Source of the DNA: CAXTSE01 sp964246985
Lineage (GTDB): Bacteria > Actinomycetota > Actinomycetes > Actinomycetales > Microbacteriaceae
DNA: 64,000 nt
Direction: 5' to 3'
Assembly (NCBI GenBank): GCA_964246985.1
Contig: CAXTSE010000003.1
Span: 62,001-126,000 of the forward strand
The notes under the pieces were generated by a model. The model searched no databases, was not told where the DNA came from, and worked only from the letters and a program-made list of their open reading frames with translations. Below are positions 46,339-56,023 of this stretch, piece after piece. Within the stretch, counting starts at the first letter, position 1, and every line of letters begins with the position of its first letter. A program made the translations under genes and the position numbers.

Positions 46339-47841
46339 TCAGTGCGCAAGCACCGGCTCTGCGGCGGGCTCGCCGGCGGCGCCGTGCGGCGTGCTCAGCG
46401 AGACGCCGTGCCCGCGGCGGCGGAACAGCAGCGCCGCCACGATCCCGCCGACCACGAAGAACCCGGCGCCCCACCAGTACGCGACCTGGTAGCTCTCCAC
46501 CGCGGCCTCGGCGGCGACGGTCGCCGACGCCGTGTGAGACGCGATGTAGTCCGCTGCCGCGGTCGCCGCGAGGGTGTTGAGCAGCGCGACGCCGATCGAT
46601 CCGCCGACCTGCTGGCTGGTGTTCACCATCGCCGACGCCACGCCGGCGAACTGGCGGTCGACCCCGAGGGTGGCGGTCTGCATCGCGCCGGGCATGATCG
46701 TGCCCATGCCGAATCCGAGCACCATTAGCGCCGGCATGATGCCGCCGACGTAGCTGCTGTCGAGGTCGAGCCGCGTCAGCAGCAGCATGCCGGTCGCGCC
46801 GAGCGCCATGCCGAGCGGCACCATGACCTTCGGGCCGAAGCGCGGCACGAAGATGTTGGTCGACAGCTGCGCGGCCAGCACGAGCATGCCGATCATCGGC
46901 AGGAACGCGATGCCCGTCTGCTGCGGCGAGTAGCCCAGCGACGCCTGCATGTAGTACGTGACGAACAGGAAGATGCCGAACATGCCGGCGCCGGCGATCA
47001 TCACCGAGAGGAACGCGGCTCCGCGGTTGCGGTCGAGCACGATCGACAGGGGAAGCAGCGGATGCGCGGCGCGGCGCTGCCAGATCACGAACGCCGCCAG
47101 CAGCACGACCGCCGCGGCGAGGAGGGCCCAGCTCAGCGGCGACTCCCACCCGTCGGTCTCGGCGTTGGCCAGGCCGTAGACGAGGCCGAACAGCGCGCCG
47201 GAGACGAGGATCGTGCCAGGAACGTCGAGCTTCGGCCGCGGACCGGTGCGCTGGACGTTGGTGACGAAGACGACGGCGCCGATGATCGCGATCACGGCGA
47301 TGACGACGTTGATGTAGAGGTTCCAGCGCCAGTCGAGCTGCTCGGTGAGGAAGCCGCCGAGCAGGAGGCCGACCGCTCCGCCGGCGCCCGCGATCGCTCC
47401 GAAGACACCGAATGCGCGAGCGCGCTCCTTCGGAACCGTGAAGGTCGTGGTGAGGACGGCGAGCGCCGTGGGGGCGAGCATCGCGGCGAACGCGCCCTGG
47501 AGGGCGCGAGCGGCGACCAGCAGACCGAAGCTGTCGGCGGCGCCGCCCAGTGCGGACGCGATGGCGAATCCGACGAGGCCGATGATGAAGGTGCGCTTGC
47601 GGCCGATCAGGTCGCTGAGGCGACCGCCGAGCAGAAGCAGGCTGCCGAAGGCGAGCGAGTAGGCGGTGATGACCCACTGGCGGTCGCCGTCGCTGAAGCC
47701 GAGGTCGGCCTGGGCGGCGGGGAGGGCGATGTTGACGACGGTCGAGTCGAGCACGACCATCAGCTGGGCCAGGCCGACGACGACGAGCGTCAGCCAGCGG
47801 CGGGAGGAGACCGGGGTGTCGGTCGCGAGTGTGGAAGACAT
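46339..47841 (-). CDS. MFS multidrug exporter, DHA2 (14-TM) family
   Basis: A 500-aa transporter with 14 hydrophobic segments. Hallmarks: LDSTVVNIALPAAQADLG (motif D1), GGRLSDLIGRKRTF (motif A), RALQGAFAAM (motif B) and GGAVGLLLGGFL (motif C of exporters). The ATG at 47841 is used; another lies at 47853. It is divergent from a TetR gene with operator-like repeats between, so it is probably derepressed by its substrate. Confidence 0.93.
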   Translation of the reverse strand: MSSTLATDTPVSSRRWLTLVVVGLAQLMVVLDSTVVNIALPAAQADLGFSDGDRQWVITAYSLAFGSLLLLGGRLSDLIGRKRTFIIGLVGFAIASALGGAADSFGLLVAARALQGAFAAMLAPTALAVLTTTFTVPKERARAFGVFGAIAGAGGAVGLLLGGFLTEQLDWRWNLYINVVIAVIAIIGAVVFVTNVQRTGPRPKLDVPGTILVSGALFGLVYGLANAETDGWESPLSWALLAAAVVLLAAFVIWQRRAAHPLLPLSIVLDRNRGAAFLSVMIAGAGMFGIFLFVTYYMQASLGYSPQQTGIAFLPMIGMLVLAAQLSTNIFVPRFGPKVMVPLGMALGATGMLLLTRLDLDSSYVGGIMPALMVLGFGMGTIMPGAMQTATLGVDRQFAGVASAMVNTSQQVGGSIGVALLNTLAATAAADYIASHTASATVAAEAAVESYQVAYWWGAGFFVVGGIVAALLFRRRGHGVSLSTPHGAAGEPAAEPVLAH

Positions 47842-47856
47842 GTCGGCCAACATATA

Positions 47857-47874
47857 CGAAACCGAGTAGTTTCG
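47857..47874. promoter_or_regulatory. operator-like palindrome CGAAAC-N6-GTTTCG
   Basis: A perfect inverted repeat 16 bp upstream of the MFS start, likely a TetR site on the pump promoter. Confidence 0.65.
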
Positions 47875-47884
47875 GAAATGAAAT

Positions 47885-47920
47885 GTTCCTGAACGCGAAA
47901 GTTCCTGAACTCCCAGGTTC
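47885..47920. promoter_or_regulatory. 16-bp-periodic GTTCCTGAAC repeats
   Basis: Palindromes GTTCCTGAAC at 47885 and 47901, then a degenerate GTTCTTCATC at 47917, all 16 bp apart. They sit just upstream of a -10-like TACTCT (47927-47932) for tetR. Confidence 0.6.
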
Positions 47921-47960
47921 TTCATCTACTCTGGGGGTACGACAAGAGGAGGTGTCAGCA

Positions 47961-48581
47961 ATGACGCTGACGGACACCGCGCTGACGGAGACCGCGCCAG
48001 CCAAGCTGGGCCGCAAGCGCGACCACACGCGCGACCCCGAGATCCTCGAGGCCGCCCTCGACGTGCTCGCCGAGACGGGCTACGACGGCATGACCGTCGA
48101 CATGGTCGCCACCCGCGCGAAGGCCGGCAAGGCCACGCTCTACCGTCGCTGGCCCTCGAAGGCCGAGCTCGTGATCGACGCCGTCGCCTGCATGAAGCAG
48201 GTCGATCGTGACGTGACGAAGCTGCCCGACACCGGCACCCTGCGCGGTGACCTCGTCGCCATGATCAAGGCCCCGACGATCGAGGATGCCGAGCGCAAGA
48301 TGCGCATCATGTCGGGCCTCATGTCGATGCTCTCGACCAACCCCGAGCTCGTCGACTCGGTGCGGGCCGTCATCGTCGAGCCGCGGATGGCCATGAACCG
48401 GGTGCTGCTGCAGCGGGCGATCGACCGCGGCGAGATCCGCGCCGACGTCGACGTCGACCTGATCTCGCTCGTCGCGCAGTCGATGGTGAGCTACCGGATC
48501 CTCGTGCTGCGCACCCCGATCGACCGCGCGTTCCTCGTGTCGATCATCGACCAGGTCGTGCTGCCGGCGGTGCGGAAATAG
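47961..48581 (+). CDS. TetR-family regulator of the MFS pump
   Basis: A 206-aa repressor. The helix-turn-helix is GYDGMTVDMVATRAKAGKATLYRRWPSKAELV (about 40-70), with the variant RRW common in actinobacterial members. The C-terminal helical ligand domain is of the TetR_C type (IEDAERKMRIMSGLMSML). AGGAGG lies 9 nt before the ATG. Divergent from the exporter. Confidence 0.92.
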   Translation: MTLTDTALTETAPAKLGRKRDHTRDPEILEAALDVLAETGYDGMTVDMVATRAKAGKATLYRRWPSKAELVIDAVACMKQVDRDVTKLPDTGTLRGDLVAMIKAPTIEDAERKMRIMSGLMSMLSTNPELVDSVRAVIVEPRMAMNRVLLQRAIDRGEIRADVDVDLISLVAQSMVSYRILVLRTPIDRAFLVSIIDQVVLPAVRK

Positions 48582-48593
48582 CGGACCCAGGCG

Positions 48594-50945
<2,352 letters not shown>

Positions 50946-50951
50946 GGCTCC

Positions 50952-50957
50952 ACGTTA
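50952..50957 (-). promoter_or_regulatory. -10 hexamer of the BVMO-hydrolase gene
   Basis: TAACGT on the minus strand, six bases before the ATG and adjacent to the first operator copy. Confidence 0.5.
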
Positions 50958-50960
50958 CCT

Positions 50961-50991
50961 GACACGGTGTCGATAAATCTGACACGGTGTC
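50961..50991. promoter_or_regulatory. tandem TetR operators GACACGGTGTC
   Basis: Two perfect copies of the palindrome GACACGGTGTC (50961-50971 and 50981-50991), 20 bp apart, so on the same helix face. One touches the monooxygenase -10; the other covers the tetR -35. Confidence 0.85.
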
Positions 50992-51008
50992 AGAACGCGG
51001 GGTAATGT
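50979..51008 (+). promoter_or_regulatory. tetR promoter (CTGACA-N18-TAATGT)
   Basis: The -35 is CTGACA (50979-50984) and the -10 TAATGT (51003-51008), seven bases before the ATG at 51016. Confidence 0.6.
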
Positions 51009-51015
51009 CTCAGGC

Positions 51016-51678
51016 ATGAGCACGCCAGCGACCGCCGCCGCGCCGCACCGGCCCGCCGCCGAGCGCGGCCGGCGCGCCCCCCGCCCCTCGGGCGACGAGC
51101 GGCAGGAGTCGATCCTCCGCACCGCCGAGCAGCTGCTCGCCGACCGGGGGCTCGACGACATCTCGATCGAGGAGCTCGCCACCGGCGCGGGCCTCTCGCG
51201 CCCCGCGTTCTACTTCTACTACTCGTCGAAGGACGAGGTGCTGCTCGCCCTGCTCGACCGCGTCATTCGCCAGGTGGAACGCCGGGTGGGCGAGCTGCCG
51301 CGCGACTTCGCCACCGATCCCGCGGGCGCCTGGCGCGCATCCATCGGCGCTTTCGTCGACGTGTTCGCCGATCACCAGGCCGTCACCGCGGCCACGATCT
51401 CGGCCGGGTATCGCAGCTCCGAGATCCGCCAGCTGTGGTCGCGCTCGATGGACTCGTGGATCGAGTTCTCGGCCGAGGTGATCCGCGGCGAGCGCGAACG
51501 CGGTGCGGCGCCCGCCGGAGTGGACGCCCGTGACCTTGCGACCGCACTGAACCTCATGAACGAGCGCGTGCTGTCCGCCACCTTCGCCGGCGAGACGCCC
51601 GCGCTTGAGCGCGACACCGCCCTCGACACGCTCGCCGCCGTCTGGCTGCGCGCGATCTACGCGACAGACCTCCCGTGA
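51016..51678 (+). CDS. TetR-family regulator (EthR-like)
   Basis: A 220-aa repressor. A polar N-terminus precedes the helix-turn-helix ILRTAEQLLADRGLDDISIEELATGAGLSRPAFYFYYSSKDEVL (about 35-80). The C-terminal domain has the long helices of EthR-type proteins. Its pairing with an EthA-like monooxygenase mirrors ethA/ethR of M. tuberculosis. The tandem palindromes in the shared promoter are its likely operators. Confidence 0.93.
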   Translation: MSTPATAAAPHRPAAERGRRAPRPSGDERQESILRTAEQLLADRGLDDISIEELATGAGLSRPAFYFYYSSKDEVLLALLDRVIRQVERRVGELPRDFATDPAGAWRASIGAFVDVFADHQAVTAATISAGYRSSEIRQLWSRSMDSWIEFSAEVIRGERERGAAPAGVDARDLATALNLMNERVLSATFAGETPALERDTALDTLAAVWLRAIYATDLP

Positions 51679-51754
51679 CCTTTGACCCTGTCCCCGCAAC
51701 CTGCTCCGCAGCAGGCTGATTTGCATCCGATCCCGCATCTGAGGAGCCCCACCC

Positions 51755-52645
51755 ATGCCAGCCATCGCCCCCATCCAGAACGTCACCGTGCTCGGCACCG
51801 GCGTGCTCGGATCGCAGATCGCCTTCCAGGCCGCCTTTCACGGCTTCACGGTCACGGCCTACGACGTCAGCGACGACGCGGTCGAGCAGGGTCGAGGCCG
51901 CTTCGCCAAGCTCGCCGACATCTACGAGGCCGAGAAGGTGTCGGATGCCGCCCCCGGCACCGCCGCAAACGCTCTCGCCGGGCTGACGCTCACCTCCGAC
52001 CTCGCCGCCGCCGTCGCCGACGCCGACCTGGTGATCGAGGCCGTGCCCGAGAACCTCGAGATCAAGCGCGACCTCTACACGAAGCTCGGCGAGGTGGCCC
52101 CCGCGACGACGATCTTCGCCACCAACTCCTCGACGCTCCTGCCGAGCGACCTGAAGGCGTTCACCGGCCGCCCGGACCGCTTCCTCGCGCTGCACTACGC
52201 CAACAACGTGTGGCGGCAGAACACCGCCGAGGTCATGGGCACCACCGACACCGATCCCGACATCTACGCGGCCGTCGTCGACTTCGCGACGCGCAGCGGC
52301 CTCGTGCCGATCGAGCTCAAGAAGGAGAAGGCCGGCTACGTGCTCAACTCGCTGCTCGTGCCGTTCCTCAACGCGGGCGCGGGCCTGCTGCTCGAGGGCG
52401 TCGCCGACGTCGAGACGATCGACAAGACCTGGCGGATCGCGACGGGCGCCCCGCTCGGACCGTTCCAGATCTACGACATCATCGGCCTCACGACGCCGTA
52501 CAACATCGCCGCGGCCAACCCCGACCCCGGATCGCAGGCCTTCGCCGGCTACCTCAAGACGAACTTCATCGACAAGGGCAAGCTCGGTGTCGCCTCGGGT
52601 GAGGGCTTTTACACATACGGCACCGGCACCCCGACCCCCGCGTAG
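51755..52645 (+). CDS. 3-hydroxyacyl-CoA dehydrogenase family protein
   Basis: A 296-aa NAD-dependent enzyme of the 3-hydroxybutyryl-CoA dehydrogenase type. The Rossmann motif is GTGVLG (about 12-17) and VIEAVPENLEIKRDLYTKL follows. The substrate-site motif reads FLALHYANNVWRQNTAEV rather than the common HFFNPV, as in the hydroxyacid/lambda-crystallin-like branch. The C-terminal domain starts at YVLNSLLVPFLNAG. GAGGAG precedes the ATG. It may process acids made by the monooxygenase-hydrolase, but that is inference. Confidence 0.9.
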   Translation: MPAIAPIQNVTVLGTGVLGSQIAFQAAFHGFTVTAYDVSDDAVEQGRGRFAKLADIYEAEKVSDAAPGTAANALAGLTLTSDLAAAVADADLVIEAVPENLEIKRDLYTKLGEVAPATTIFATNSSTLLPSDLKAFTGRPDRFLALHYANNVWRQNTAEVMGTTDTDPDIYAAVVDFATRSGLVPIELKKEKAGYVLNSLLVPFLNAGAGLLLEGVADVETIDKTWRIATGAPLGPFQIYDIIGLTTPYNIAAANPDPGSQAFAGYLKTNFIDKGKLGVASGEGFYTYGTGTPTPA

Positions 52646-52655
52646 CCTGGCTCGG

Positions 52656-53072
52656 GTGACCCTCTCGCGCACGATCCCCGCCCTGCCCGTGAAGAGCACC
52701 GGCGCCGCCCTGACGTTCTACGCCGAGCGGCTCGGCTTCACGACGATCCACGTGGATCGCGGCTTCGCGGTCATGGTGCGCGACGGCGCCGAGATCCACC
52801 TGTGGCAGGCGTCCGACGATCGCTGGATGCACCGCACCCTCGAGAGCGGACCTCCTGTGCGCAGCGGCGCCGAGAGCTTCATCTCGGGCACTGCAAGCTG
52901 CCGCATCCAGACCGACGACATCGAGGCGCTCTACGCCGAGCTGTCGGCGGCGAAGGTGCTGCACCCGACCGACTCCGGCGCACCGCAGCCGACCGACTGG
53001 GGCACGGTCGAGTTCGCGGTGCTCGACCTCGACGGCAACCTGCTGACGTTCTTCCAGCCGACCTCGGGCTGA
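52656..53072 (+). CDS. VOC-superfamily (glyoxalase/bleomycin resistance-like) protein
   Basis: A 138-aa protein with two beta-alpha-beta-beta-beta units: IPALPVKSTGAALTFYAERLGF and the C-terminal WGTVEFAVLDLDGNLLTFFQP. The metal-site positions are partly kept (E in AEIHLW, E in VEFAV). It looks like the BRP subgroup that binds bleomycin-type drugs, but the function is not certain. The GTG follows TAGCCT at leaderless spacing. Confidence 0.85.
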   Translation: MTLSRTIPALPVKSTGAALTFYAERLGFTTIHVDRGFAVMVRDGAEIHLWQASDDRWMHRTLESGPPVRSGAESFISGTASCRIQTDDIEALYAELSAAKVLHPTDSGAPQPTDWGTVEFAVLDLDGNLLTFFQPTSG

Positions 53073-53103
53073 TCCGCCCCGCGCAGCTCGCGTCACTCGC
53101 GCG

Positions 53104-53170
53104 CCTGTCGTGAGTTGCGTACCCTGGCGGGTCGGGCCGCCGTCGCACCCGCGACAGGACGCAACTCGAC
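53104..53170. repeat. intergenic palindrome GAGTTGCGT...ACGCAACTC
   Basis: Outer arms GAGTTGCGT (53112-53120) and ACGCAACTC (53159-53167) enclose inner arms GCGGGT (53127-53132) and ACCCGC (53147-53152). CCTGTCG and CGACAGG flank the arms. It lies between the VOC gene and the LuxR-type gene and resembles the repeat at 41712. Confidence 0.6.
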
Positions 53171-53216
53171 CTCGTGCAGGTGCCGACGAGCCCTCGTCAG
53201 CGCCGCCACCGCTCGC

Positions 53217-53222
53217 TAGAGT
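53217..53222 (+). promoter_or_regulatory. -10 hexamer of the LuxR-type gene
   Basis: TAGAGT, seven bases before the GTG at 53230. Confidence 0.4.
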
Positions 53223-53229
53223 GTCGCGC

Positions 53230-54576
53230 GTGTCGACCTTGGTGATGCCCCGGCGGATCGCGACGTCGACCGCGCTCGCGGCCTCCGCCGGACTCGTGCT
53301 GGTGCTGGCGCTGCTCGCGCTCCGGGCTGGCGGCGCCACCGGGTATCCCACCGACCCGATCGGCACCGTGCCGCTCGCGGGCGCGGCGGTGCTGGCGCAG
53401 GTCGCGCGCGCTCGCCTCGTCACGACGGGCAACGAGCGCGCGGCCCGGCTCGCGGGCGCGCTGAGTCTCGCGGTGCTGGCGCTGCTCGCCGCATCCGTCG
53501 CCGCCGTGGGCCTCGACTCCGCGGCTCCGGGCGCGCTCGCCTCGGCGGTGGTCGCCCTGTGGAGTGTCCTCTGGATCCCGCCCCTCGTGCTCTCGCAGCT
53601 CGTCGCCTCGGCGGCGGTCCGTCCGCGCGTGGGCAGCCCGCGCATCCACGGCGTCGTCATCGCCGCCGGAGCGCTCGCGACGCTCGCCGGCATCGTGCTG
53701 TGGCAGCCCGACGACGCATTCGCCGGCGTCGCCCAGATCGCCCCCGACGAGTGGCCGGTGCGCTTCGCCGTCGCCGGCGACATCGCGACGACCCTCGGAT
53801 TCGCGGGCCTGCTGGCGCTGCCCGTCACGCTGGGCAGGGCGGCGGCCGGGTCGCGCGATCGAGCCCGGATGCGGCTGGGCGTCGCCGCGGCCGGCACCCT
53901 CGCCGCGCCCCTCGTCATCGTGTTCTGCCTCGCGCTCGCGATCGCCCGCAGCCCCGGAGACGTCGATCCGTCGGCGGGCTCGGTGGCGTTCCAGGTCGGG
54001 GTGGCCGCGGGCGCGGCCGCCGGGGCGGTCGCCGCCTACCTCGCGACGGGCAGCCTCGACCTGCGGCGGGTCACGATCGTGACGCGCTCGGCCGCTCTCG
54101 CGATCGCGGCGCTGCTCGTCGCCGCACTCGGCACGCTCGTCGTCGCGACGGAATGGGGCGCGACCGCGATCGCGCTGGTCGTCGCGGCGCTGGCCGTCGG
54201 TGCGGCGGCGCTGGCGTGGTTCCTCGGCGGACGGCTGGCCGTGTCGCTGGCGAGCGACACCGCAGCTTCAGCGGCCGACGCCGACACGACGACGCCGACC
54301 CCCGCCGCATCCGCTCCCCTCCCCGCGTCCCCGCTCACCGCGCGCGAGACCGAGGTGCTCGCCCGCCTCGCCGAGGGCGCCAGCAACGCGGGCATCGCAG
54401 CCCAGCTCGTCGTCTCGGAGCGCACCGTCGACGCGCACCTCCGCGCCATCTTCACCAAGCTCGATCTCCCGACCGACCCCGGCTCCAACCGCCGGGTCGT
54501 GGCCGCGCGGCGGTGGCTCGAGGGCGCCGCCGCTACTGACGGGGCGGGCGCAACGAGGCCGATCGACGCAAGATAG
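53230..54576 (+). CDS. membrane-bound LuxR-type transcriptional regulator
   Basis: A 448-aa protein. About ten transmembrane helices fill residues 10-345, then an Ala/Pro/Thr linker, then a LuxR/GerE helix-turn-helix (about 365-425: LTARETEVLARLAEGASNAGIAAQLVVSERTVDAHLRAIFTKL). There is no receiver domain. A membrane sensor fused directly to the DNA-binding head is inferred; the signal is unknown. The frame is open to 53110, but the promoter puts the start at the GTG. Confidence 0.85.
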   Translation: MSTLVMPRRIATSTALAASAGLVLVLALLALRAGGATGYPTDPIGTVPLAGAAVLAQVARARLVTTGNERAARLAGALSLAVLALLAASVAAVGLDSAAPGALASAVVALWSVLWIPPLVLSQLVASAAVRPRVGSPRIHGVVIAAGALATLAGIVLWQPDDAFAGVAQIAPDEWPVRFAVAGDIATTLGFAGLLALPVTLGRAAAGSRDRARMRLGVAAAGTLAAPLVIVFCLALAIARSPGDVDPSAGSVAFQVGVAAGAAAGAVAAYLATGSLDLRRVTIVTRSAALAIAALLVAALGTLVVATEWGATAIALVVAALAVGAAALAWFLGGRLAVSLASDTAASAADADTTTPTPAASAPLPASPLTARETEVLARLAEGASNAGIAAQLVVSERTVDAHLRAIFTKLDLPTDPGSNRRVVAARRWLEGAAATDGAGATRPIDAR

Positions 54577-54657
54577 GCGTCAGCACCGATGCCCGTTCGG
54601 GGCGTTCCCGGCACGGTGAGAGGGACGTCAGCCGACGTCCTGATCTCGGGAGTCATC

Positions 54658-55416
54658 GTGTCCACAACGCAAGTGTCCGCACCCGCACCGGCCGTCGCAT
54701 CCGCCGCCCGCTTCCCCCGTCGAGCCGCACTGCAGCTGCTGTTCGCGATCCTGATCGTCGCGCTCGTCGCCCGCACGATCTTCCTGCTCTGGGAGCCGCC
54801 GTTCACCGGCGCACTCGACTACGACACGATCGCCGCGCTCGGCGGCTCGTACTGGCTGATGAACAACTTCGTCGGCATTCCGGCGTTCGCGCTCAGCTGG
54901 CTCAGCCTCGGCATCTTCGTCGCGCTGCTGGCGCGCGGGCGGAGCTCGGTGGTGACCCTCGCGGCCGCGCTGATGATCGGCGTCGGGGGCGTGATCTTCG
55001 CGCTCACCATCAGCGCCGAGGTGCTGCCGTTCGCGTACGCCGCCGACCCGGCGAACTTCTCGGATGCCGAGGGGCGCGCGCTGTTCGACACCTTCAACGG
55101 CATCGGGCTGGTGGTGCCGGCGATCGTCGGCACCCAGCTGGTGGTCGCGGCCGGGGTGCTGATCACGCTCGTCGTGTCGCTGGTGACGCGGACGCTGCCG
55201 CGGTGGCTGGCGATCGCGGGTCTGCTGTACCTCGTGGCCTACCTCGCGCTTCCGTTCGAGCTGCTACCGCGGGGCGCGCTCATCGCGAGCGACCTGGTGC
55301 AGACGCTGCTCGTGGCAGGCATCGCGTGGTTCAGCCTCCGCGGTGCGCTCGCCGCTCCGCGGACGCCCGAGACGACCTCGGAGGCCGCGCCCGCGGACAG
55401 CGCGCGCACAAGTTAG
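54658..55416 (+). CDS. multi-pass membrane protein (DUF4386-like)
   Basis: A 252-aa protein with six or seven hydrophobic helices between residues 20 and 235 and polar ends. Helix spacing and segments such as FLLWEPPFTGALDYDTIAALGGSYWLMNNFVG suggest DUF4386-type small membrane proteins, with low certainty. GGGAG precedes the GTG. It lies just upstream of a PadR regulator gene. Confidence 0.75.
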   Translation: MSTTQVSAPAPAVASAARFPRRAALQLLFAILIVALVARTIFLLWEPPFTGALDYDTIAALGGSYWLMNNFVGIPAFALSWLSLGIFVALLARGRSSVVTLAAALMIGVGGVIFALTISAEVLPFAYAADPANFSDAEGRALFDTFNGIGLVVPAIVGTQLVVAAGVLITLVVSLVTRTLPRWLAIAGLLYLVAYLALPFELLPRGALIASDLVQTLLVAGIAWFSLRGALAAPRTPETTSEAAPADSARTS

Positions 55417-55438
55417 CGATGTATCGTGAGGTGTCGCT
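55415..55438. promoter_or_regulatory. PadR-type operator candidate
   Basis: AGCGA...TCGCT arms enclose the palindrome CGAT-GT-ATCG (55417-55426), 45 bp before the padR ATG. The alternating GAT/ATC pattern is like known PadR autoregulatory sites. Confidence 0.45.
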
Positions 55439-55482
55439 GACAGCCGCCGCGACATCCGCAACTCCTCTCGAGAGGCACGATC

Positions 55483-56019
55483 ATGCGCGCAAACTCCACC
55501 GCCGGATTCGACCTGTGGGAGGCCGTCGACGGCCTTCGCGACGCGTTCGCCCCCCGCCCGTCCTCGCGACGTGGCCGTGGCGACATCCGCACCGCCATCC
55601 TGCAGTCGCTCAGCACCGCGCCGATGCACGGCTACCAGATCATCCAGGCGATCGAGGCGCGCACGCAGGGCGCCTGGAAGCCGAGCCCCGGCTCGATCTA
55701 CCCGACGCTGCAGCTGCTCGCCGACGAGGGTCTCGTCACGTCCGAGCAGGTCGGCGAGCGCAAGGTCTACTCGCTGACGGAGGCCGGCAAGGCCGCCGCG
55801 TTCGAGGCGACCGAGCACATGGAGTCCGAGCAGCCGCACCGCAAGAGCGACACGCGTGAGCACCTCGAGCAGCGCACCGCCCTGCCCCGAGCTGGCGCCA
55901 AGCTCGCGCAGGCTGCCGCGCAGGTCGCGAACAGCGGCAGCACCGCGCAGGCTGAGCGTGCCGTCGAGGTCATCGACGAGGCACGACGCAAGCTCTACGC
56001 CATCCTCGCCGAGGACTGA
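55483..56019 (+). CDS. PadR-family transcriptional regulator
   Basis: A 178-aa regulator. The PadR winged helix (about 35-112) reads ILQSLSTAPMHGYQIIQAIEARTQGAWKPSPGSIYPTLQLLADEGLVTSEQVGERKVYSLTEAG. The helical C-terminus (LAQAAAQVANSG...AERAVEVIDEARRKLYAILAED) should dimerise. GAGAGG precedes the ATG. The UbiB-like gene starts 4 bp after its stop, so they form an operon. Confidence 0.93.
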   Translation: MRANSTAGFDLWEAVDGLRDAFAPRPSSRRGRGDIRTAILQSLSTAPMHGYQIIQAIEARTQGAWKPSPGSIYPTLQLLADEGLVTSEQVGERKVYSLTEAGKAAAFEATEHMESEQPHRKSDTREHLEQRTALPRAGAKLAQAAAQVANSGSTAQAERAVEVIDEARRKLYAILAED

Positions 56020-56023
56020 GTAG

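Noticed and set aside
47885..47920. Short repeats at a 16-bp period considered as a CRISPR fragment
   Set aside because: Units are 10-bp palindromes with 6-bp gaps, only three copies, in a divergent promoter; this fits operators.
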